The notes beneath the pieces were generated by a model that was not told the DNA's origin, searched no databases, and saw only the letters and a program-made list of their open reading frames with translations. Positions 59,362 to 64,000 of a DNA stretch of 64,000 nt are shown here, in pieces. A program made the position numbers and the translations under genes. How positions within the stretch are numbered: the first letter of the stretch is position 1; each line of letters begins with the position of its first letter. Source of the stretch: Nocardiopsis coralli (GTDB lineage: Bacteria; Actinomycetota; Actinomycetes; Streptosporangiales; Streptosporangiaceae). Location of the stretch: the NCBI RefSeq assembly GCF_014892575.1, contig NZ_JADBGI010000010.1:1-64000 (forward strand), given 5' to 3'.

Positions 59362-61749
59362 GTGACGACCCCTGTGACCACCACGATCGACCAGCGCATC
59401 GCCGAGGAGCTCGGCGTCGGCGCGCACCAGGTCGAGGCCGCCGTCGGGCTCCTCGACGGCGGTTCGACCGTCCCCTTCATCGCCCGTTACCGCAAGGAGG
59501 CGACCGGCGGGCTCGACGACGCGCAGCTGCGCGCCCTGGAGGAACGGCTCCGCTACCTGCGGGAACTGGACGAACGCCGGAGCGCGATCCTGGAGTCGAT
59601 CCGCTCCCAGGGCAAGCTGGACGAGGACCTGGAGGCCCGCATCCGCGAGGCCGACACCAAGGCCCGTCTGGAGGACATCTACCTCCCCTACAAGCCCAAG
59701 CGCCGCACCAAGGCCCAGATCGCCCGCGAGGCCGGCCTGGAGCCGCTGGCCGACGCCCTCATGGGCGACCCCGGCCTGGACCCGCAGGAGACCGCGGCCG
59801 GGTACGTCGACACCGAGCAGAACGTTGCCGACACCAAGGCCGCCCTCGACGGTGCGCGCTCGATCCTCGTGGAGCGCATGGCCGAGGACGCCGACCTCAC
59901 CGGTCTGCTGCGCGAGCGCCTCTGGGAGCGGGGCCGCCTGGGCTCGACGGTGCGCGAGGGCAAGGAGGAGGCCGGGGCCAAGTACTCCGACTACTTCGAC
60001 TTCTCCGAGGCCCTGACCGACCTGCCCTCCCACCGGGTCCTGGCCCTGTACCGGGGTGAGAAGGAGGAAGTGCTCACCCTCAACCTCCAGCCGGAGGAGA
60101 CGCCCGAGGGCGAGGAGTCGGCGACCGCGCGCAGCTCCTACGAGAACGCCATCGCCCACCACTTCGAGGTCGTCGACCGGGGCCGCCCCGCCGACAAGTG
60201 GCTGCAGGACACCGTGCGCTGGGCCTGGCGCACCCGGATCCTGGTGCGCCTGGACATCGACGTCCGCATGCGCCTGTGGCAGCACGCCGAGGACCAGGGT
60301 GTGGGCGTGTTCGCGGCCAACCTCCGCGACCTGCTGCTGGCCGCCCCGGCCGGGAGCCGCGCCACCCTGGGCCTGGACCCGGGCCTGCGCACCGGGGTGA
60401 AGGTGGCCGTCACCGACGCCACCGGCAAGGTCGTGGCCACCGACACCGTGTTCCCGCACGCGCCCCGCCGCGACTGGGACGGTTCCATCGACCGGCTGGC
60501 GAAGCTGTGCGCCGCCCACGGCGTGGAACTGGTCGCGATCGGCAACGGCACCGCCTCGCGGGAGACCGACAAGCTCGCCGGGGACCTGCTGAAGCGCCAC
60601 CCGGAGCTGAAGCTGACCAAGGTCATGGTGTCCGAGGCCGGAGCGTCGGTGTACTCGGCCTCCGCCTACGCCTCCGAGGAGCTCCCGGACCTGGACGTGT
60701 CCCTGCGCGGTGCCGCCTCCATCGCCCGGCGCCTGCAGGACCCGCTGGCCGAGCTGGTCAAGATCGACCCCAAGTCGATCGGTGTGGGCCAGTACCAGCA
60801 CGACCTGGCCGAGACCAAGCTGTCGCGGTCGCTGGACGCGGTCGTGGAGGACTGCGTGAACGGCGTCGGCGTGGACGTCAACACCGCCTCGGTGCCGCTG
60901 CTGACCCGGGTGTCGGGTGTGACCTCGACGCTGGCGCGCAACATCGTCGCGCACCGGGACGAGAACGGCCCGTTCCGCAGCCGGGGCGAGCTGAAGAAGG
61001 TCTCACGCCTGGGCCCGAAGGCGTTCGAGCAGTGCGCGGGCTTCCTGCGCATCCCCGGAGGGGACGACCCGCTGGACGCCTCGGCGGTGCACCCGGAGGC
61101 CTACCCGGTCGTGCGGCGCATCCTGGACTCGGTCGGCACTGACCTGCCGTCGCTGATCGGTGACGAGAAGGCGCTGAAGCAGCTGCGCCCGCAGGACTTC
61201 GTCGACGACACGTTCGGGCTGCCGACGGTCACCGACATCTTCTCGGAGCTGGACAAGCCCGGGCGCGACCCCCGTCCGGCCTTCGCCACCGCCGCCTTCA
61301 AGGAGGGTGTGGAGAAGCTCGACGACCTGGAGCAGGGCATGCTCCTGGAGGGTGTGGTCACCAACGTGGCCGCGTTCGGGGCGTTCGTGGACGTGGGTGT
61401 GCACCAGGACGGCCTGGTCCACGTCTCGGCGATGTCGCACAAGTTCGTGGAGGACCCGCGCGAGGTCGTCAAGCCGGGCGACATCGTCAAGGTCAAGGTG
61501 CAGGACGTCGACATCCCCCGCAAGCGCATCTCCCTGACCATGCGCCTGGAGGACGAGGCTCCCTCGGGCGGCGGCAAGGGCGGCCGCGGAGAGCAGCAGG
61601 GCGGCCGCGGTGGACGCGGTGACCAGCAGGGCGGCGACCGCAAGCGGGGCCGCGGCGGCCGGGGCGGCAAGAACCGCGGCCAGAAGCAGGAGCAGGCTCC
61701 GCAGGGGGCCATGGCCGAGGCGCTGCGGCGTGCGGGCCTGAGCTCCTAG
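59362..61749 (+). CDS. tex: Tex-family RNA-binding protein
   Basis: 795 residues. Tex/Spt6-like protein linked to transcription and stress tolerance. Domains: N-terminal Tex helices ([19 protein letters not shown]), YqgF/RNase H-like domain ([17 protein letters not shown]), helix-hairpin-helix region ([23 protein letters not shown]), and an S1 RNA-binding domain (about 640-715; [26 protein letters not shown]). The last 60 residues form a Gly/Arg/Gln-rich tail, longer than in Escherichia relatives. Three GTG codons (59347, 59362, 59374) could start it; none has a strong site and 59362 is my choice. Twin hairpins lie beyond its end. Confidence 0.93.
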   Translation: MTTPVTTTIDQRIAEELGVGAHQVEAAVGLLDGGSTVPFIARYRKEATGGLDDAQLRALEERLRYLRELDERRSAILESIRSQGKLDEDLEARIREADTKARLEDIYLPYKPKRRTKAQIAREAGLEPLADALMGDPGLDPQETAAGYVDTEQNVADTKAALDGARSILVERMAEDADLTGLLRERLWERGRLGSTVREGKEEAGAKYSDYFDFSEALTDLPSHRVLALYRGEKEEVLTLNLQPEETPEGEESATARSSYENAIAHHFEVVDRGRPADKWLQDTVRWAWRTRILVRLDIDVRMRLWQHAEDQGVGVFAANLRDLLLAAPAGSRATLGLDPGLRTGVKVAVTDATGKVVATDTVFPHAPRRDWDGSIDRLAKLCAAHGVELVAIGNGTASRETDKLAGDLLKRHPELKLTKVMVSEAGASVYSASAYASEELPDLDVSLRGAASIARRLQDPLAELVKIDPKSIGVGQYQHDLAETKLSRSLDAVVEDCVNGVGVDVNTASVPLLTRVSGVTSTLARNIVAHRDENGPFRSRGELKKVSRLGPKAFEQCAGFLRIPGGDDPLDASAVHPEAYPVVRRILDSVGTDLPSLIGDEKALKQLRPQDFVDDTFGLPTVTDIFSELDKPGRDPRPAFATAAFKEGVEKLDDLEQGMLLEGVVTNVAAFGAFVDVGVHQDGLVHVSAMSHKFVEDPREVVKPGDIVKVKVQDVDIPRKRISLTMRLEDEAPSGGGKGGRGEQQGGRGGRGDQQGGDRKRGRGGRGGKNRGQKQEQAPQGAMAEALRRAGLSS

Positions 61750-61754
61750 GAGCA

Positions 61755-61819
61755 CCCGCGGGGCGTCGCGGCCCCGCGGGCGCACACCGGGCGGGTGCCT
61801 CTGCGGAGGTGCCCGCCCG
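61755..61819. terminator. Twin hairpin terminator between tex and the alarmone synthetase gene
   Basis: First hairpin 61755-61780, perfect 10-bp arms CCCGCGGGGC / GCCCCGCGGG; second 61788-61819, 14-bp arms with two G-T pairs, followed on the plus strand by TTCTGTT. The two genes converge here. Confidence 0.7.
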
Positions 61820-61894
61820 TTCTGTTGCCGGACGCGGATCGACCCGGGCCGACCGACCCGGCGCCCCGAAGGCGCCCCTGCCCGACGGTTCCGG

Positions 61895-62638
61895 TCAGTC
61901 GTTGCGCCGGGCGTTGACCCGTTCGGCCAGGGCGCTGAGCAGGTCGTTGGCCAGCGGAAGCTTGCGCAGGTCCTCCGGGCCCGGCAGCGGGGCCTGTTCC
62001 CGGTCCCCCAGTTCGCGCACCTCGCCGTGCAGCCGCTCCATGGTCTCGTCCAGCCGGTGGGCGGTGTCGGCGGCCGTGCGCAGCTCCTCCAGGAGCTCCT
62101 CGGGCACCGCCTTGGCGTACTTGTAGTAGATCTTGTGCTCGAGGCTGGCCCAGAAGTCCATGGCGATGGTGCGGATCTGGAACTCGACCGGCACCTCCAC
62201 GATGCGGTCCGACATCCGTACCGGGGTGCTCACCAGCAGGTGCAGGCTCCGGTAGCCGTTGGGTTTGGGGGAGCTGATGTAGTCCTTCTCCTCCGTCACC
62301 CTGATGTCCTCGTGCCCCGTCAGGAGGTCGCGGATCGTGTAGGTGTCGGAGAGGAAACTGCAGGAGATCCGGATCCCCGCGATGTCGAGGATGTGTTCGG
62401 AGATGCTGTCCAGGTCGAGCGGGATCCCGCGGCGGCGGGCCTTCTCCAGGATGCTCGAGGGGGACTTGAGCCGGGAGCTGGCGTGCTCGATCGGGTTGTG
62501 GTCGTGGGTGTAGCGGAACTCCTCGCTGAGGATGTTCACCTTCGTCATGAGGGTGTCGATGGCGAACTTGTACGACATGAGGAATCGGGCGACGTCCTCA
62601 CGCGCCTCGAGCAACGCTTCGGACACGTCCTCCACCAC
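61895..62638 (-). CDS. Small alarmone synthetase (RelQ-like (p)ppGpp synthetase)
   Basis: 247 residues. Makes (p)ppGpp from ATP and GDP/GTP in the stringent response. Only the synthetase domain is present: IEHASSRLKSPSSILEKARR (substrate loop), DIAGIRI, EEKDYISSPKPNGYRSLHL and the catalytic Glu in VEFQIRTIAMDFWASLEHK; there is no HD hydrolase, TGS or ACT domain. This is the RelQ/RelP class, which acts independently of the ribosome. GTG at 62638 follows GGGGGTGCC; the next codon is also GTG. Confidence 0.92.
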   Translation of the reverse strand: MVEDVSEALLEAREDVARFLMSYKFAIDTLMTKVNILSEEFRYTHDHNPIEHASSRLKSPSSILEKARRRGIPLDLDSISEHILDIAGIRISCSFLSDTYTIRDLLTGHEDIRVTEEKDYISSPKPNGYRSLHLLVSTPVRMSDRIVEVPVEFQIRTIAMDFWASLEHKIYYKYAKAVPEELLEELRTAADTAHRLDETMERLHGEVRELGDREQAPLPGPEDLRKLPLANDLLSALAERVNARRND

Positions 62639-62738
62639 GGCACCCCCAGCACCCCGCACACAGTGTCACGTGACCGCATGTTACCCACCTCCGCGGGGCA
62701 TGCCCCCGCGGGTGCCCTCCGGGAAGCGGTTCCGGCCC

Positions 62739-64000
62739 CTACTTCGGGCCCATGGGCAGGCCGCGCCAGATGTGCCGCACCGGCGAGGGGTCGTGTGCGT
62801 AGAGTTCGTCGACCTCGTCCCAGACCTTGACCGGGGTGGCCCCGGCACTGACGGGCGACCACCCTGCGTCACCGCCGGTCGCGAAGTCGCGCCAGGCCCC
62901 CATGATGCGCCGTGACAGGGCGCGGTGGGCATCGGTGGGGGCCCCGTCGAACAGGAAAGCCCCGAGGTCGGATTCGAGGGTGCCGAAGGCCAGAGGGAGG
63001 TCCAGGGCGTGGCAGGCGCCCAGGCGTCCGCCCAGGGCCGGGCTCTCCAGGGCCAGGCGGAACACGTGCGCGCGCCCGCCGGCGGCGGCGTGGGTCTCGG
63101 CCAGGCGGAGGGTGAACTCGCCGAACATGGCGTCGCCCATGACGGACACGTACAGGTCGCGCGGGGACAGGGCCGGGTGGACCTCCCGGTAGGCGGCCAC
63201 CTCGCCGGCTCCGAGGCCGATCCGGGCGGCCTTGCGCAGGAGGGCCTCCTCGTCGTTCACCCGCACGTCCTGGCCGAGCTCGCTGAAGAGCCGGTACTCG
63301 TGGAGGTTGTGGCCGGTGAGCAGGTCGATGTCGGAGACGTCCCCGCGGGCGATGACGTCCAGGGGCGCCTCGGGCAGTTCCGGTCCGCCGACCACGGGGG
63401 CGAAGCAGGTCAGGGAGCGACTGCGCCGGCCCTGGCTGTCGGTCCGGGTGAGCACCTCTTCGGTGGCGGCGACGATCTTCTCCGGGGGCAGGGCGGCCAG
63501 CGCCTCGGCCTCCAGGGGCACGCCGAGGACCTCGGCGAAGCGTTCGGAGACCAGGCGCGCGGTCTCGGTGCGCATCATGTCCCCGGGCGGGCTGTGTGCG
63601 ATGGCGCGGTGGAAGAGGCCGCGCGCGTCGGGCATGGCCATGAGCGCCGCCACCGATCCGGCCCCGGCGGACTCCCCCGCGACGGTGACGTTGCCGGGGT
63701 CGCCGCCGAAGGAGGCGATGTTCTCGCGCACCCAGCGCAGGGCGGCGATCTGGTCGAGCAGGCCCCGGTTGTCGGGGCGGCCGGGCACGTGCCCGAAACC
63801 CTCGAAGCCGACCCGGTAGTTGATGCCCACCACGACCAGCCCGGTCTCGGCGAGGCGGGTGCCGTCGTAGGTGGGTTCGGAGGCCGATCCGACCAGGTAG
63901 GCACCGCCGTGGATCCACACCAGGACGGGGGCGTTCTCACCTGCGCGGACGCTGCTCCACACGTTGAGGATCAGGCACTCGCGCGGGGTGTCGGGGGTCC
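62739..64000 (-). CDS. Carboxylesterase family protein (N-terminus beyond window)
   Basis: About 420 residues visible, open to the right end, where the family's LILNVW strand is reached; some 80 residues are missing. Alpha/beta-hydrolase of the para-nitrobenzyl-esterase type: oxyanion loop WIHGGAYLVGS, nucleophile in VTVAGESAGAGS, acid in GHNLHEYRLF and the catalytic His in GACHALDLPLAFGT. Cytoplasmic or secreted cannot be told without the start. Hydrolyses carboxylic esters; substrate unknown. Confidence 0.93.
   Translation of the reverse strand, partial: TPDTPRECLILNVWSSVRAGENAPVLVWIHGGAYLVGSASEPTYDGTRLAETGLVVVGINYRVGFEGFGHVPGRPDNRGLLDQIAALRWVRENIASFGGDPGNVTVAGESAGAGSVAALMAMPDARGLFHRAIAHSPPGDMMRTETARLVSERFAEVLGVPLEAEALAALPPEKIVAATEEVLTRTDSQGRRSRSLTCFAPVVGGPELPEAPLDVIARGDVSDIDLLTGHNLHEYRLFSELGQDVRVNDEEALLRKAARIGLGAGEVAAYREVHPALSPRDLYVSVMGDAMFGEFTLRLAETHAAAGGRAHVFRLALESPALGGRLGACHALDLPLAFGTLESDLGAFLFDGAPTDAHRALSRRIMGAWRDFATGGDAGWSPVSAGATPVKVWDEVDELYAHDPSPVRHIWRGLPMGPK

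Noticed and set aside
59359..60954. Long minus-strand open frame opposite tex
   Set aside because: Shadow frame; Tex domains on the plus strand explain the sequence fully.

Overview
The window is GC-rich actinobacterial chromosome. Codon usage is strongly G/C-ending, GTG and TTG starts are common, and many start codons sit 6-8 bases after a TANNNT -10 box, as in leaderless transcripts. Gene content and order (CeoB/CeoC, DUF3159, DUF3710, dut, DUF4193, an IMPase, ferrochelatase, SepH) are of the Actinomycetia type. The serpin, the type-2 ValS and the AfsR-like regulator make a Nocardiopsaceae-like host (Nocardiopsis or a relative) my best guess. That placement is inference. I see no phage, insertion sequence, CRISPR array or tRNA gene.

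Layout. 1-4.0 kb: minus-strand set of a Ser/Thr kinase (cut by the window edge) and two related membrane proteins with extracellular domains and a Cys/His tail. 4.1-10.3 kb: small secreted protein, aconitase with a double palindrome on its promoter, an LLM-class oxidoreductase, and an LPXTG surface protein coupled to a small ORF. 10.4-28.9 kb: a conserved actinobacterial block (RNA methyltransferase, ceoBC, DUF3159, DUF3710, dut, DUF4193, two-component system, IMPase, ferrochelatase) interrupted by a serpin, a PIG-L deacetylase, an archaeal-type valS and an S9 peptidase. 29-37.4 kb: sugar-lactone oxidase, a proline/glutamate-tailed membrane protein, sepH, and a pair of PH-domain membrane proteins. 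37.5-43.5 kb: DrrAB-like ABC exporter, a 1131-residue SARP/AfsR-like regulator, and a PEBP lipoprotein. 43.8-50.4 kb: a 1074-residue repeat protein, a SulP-carbonic anhydrase fusion, and RNase P RNA. 50.4-56.3 kb: histidine phosphatase, zinc-ribbon protein, NIF3-like protein, a WYL regulator divergent from a BBE-type oxidase, and endonuclease IV. 56.3-64 kb: MFS exporter with an ArsR-like regulator and an iterated operator, two small membrane proteins, Tex, a small alarmone synthetase, and a carboxylesterase cut by the window end.

How it works together. Most of the window is housekeeping: TCA cycle, tRNA charging, nucleotide hygiene, haem, K+ uptake, rRNA modification, stringent response, DNA repair and cell division. 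Between these lie small local regulatory units whose DNA signals are readable: the acnA double palindrome, the WYL/oxidase divergent operator, the 14-bp repeat array before the MFS exporter, and a long structured leader with an intrinsic terminator before the response regulator/kinase operon. That leader is the best candidate for an undescribed element. Two kinks in otherwise ordinary genes also stand out: a set of three related extracellular domains in two adjacent proteins, and a membrane-anchored disordered protein with about twenty D(T/S)GxH repeats.
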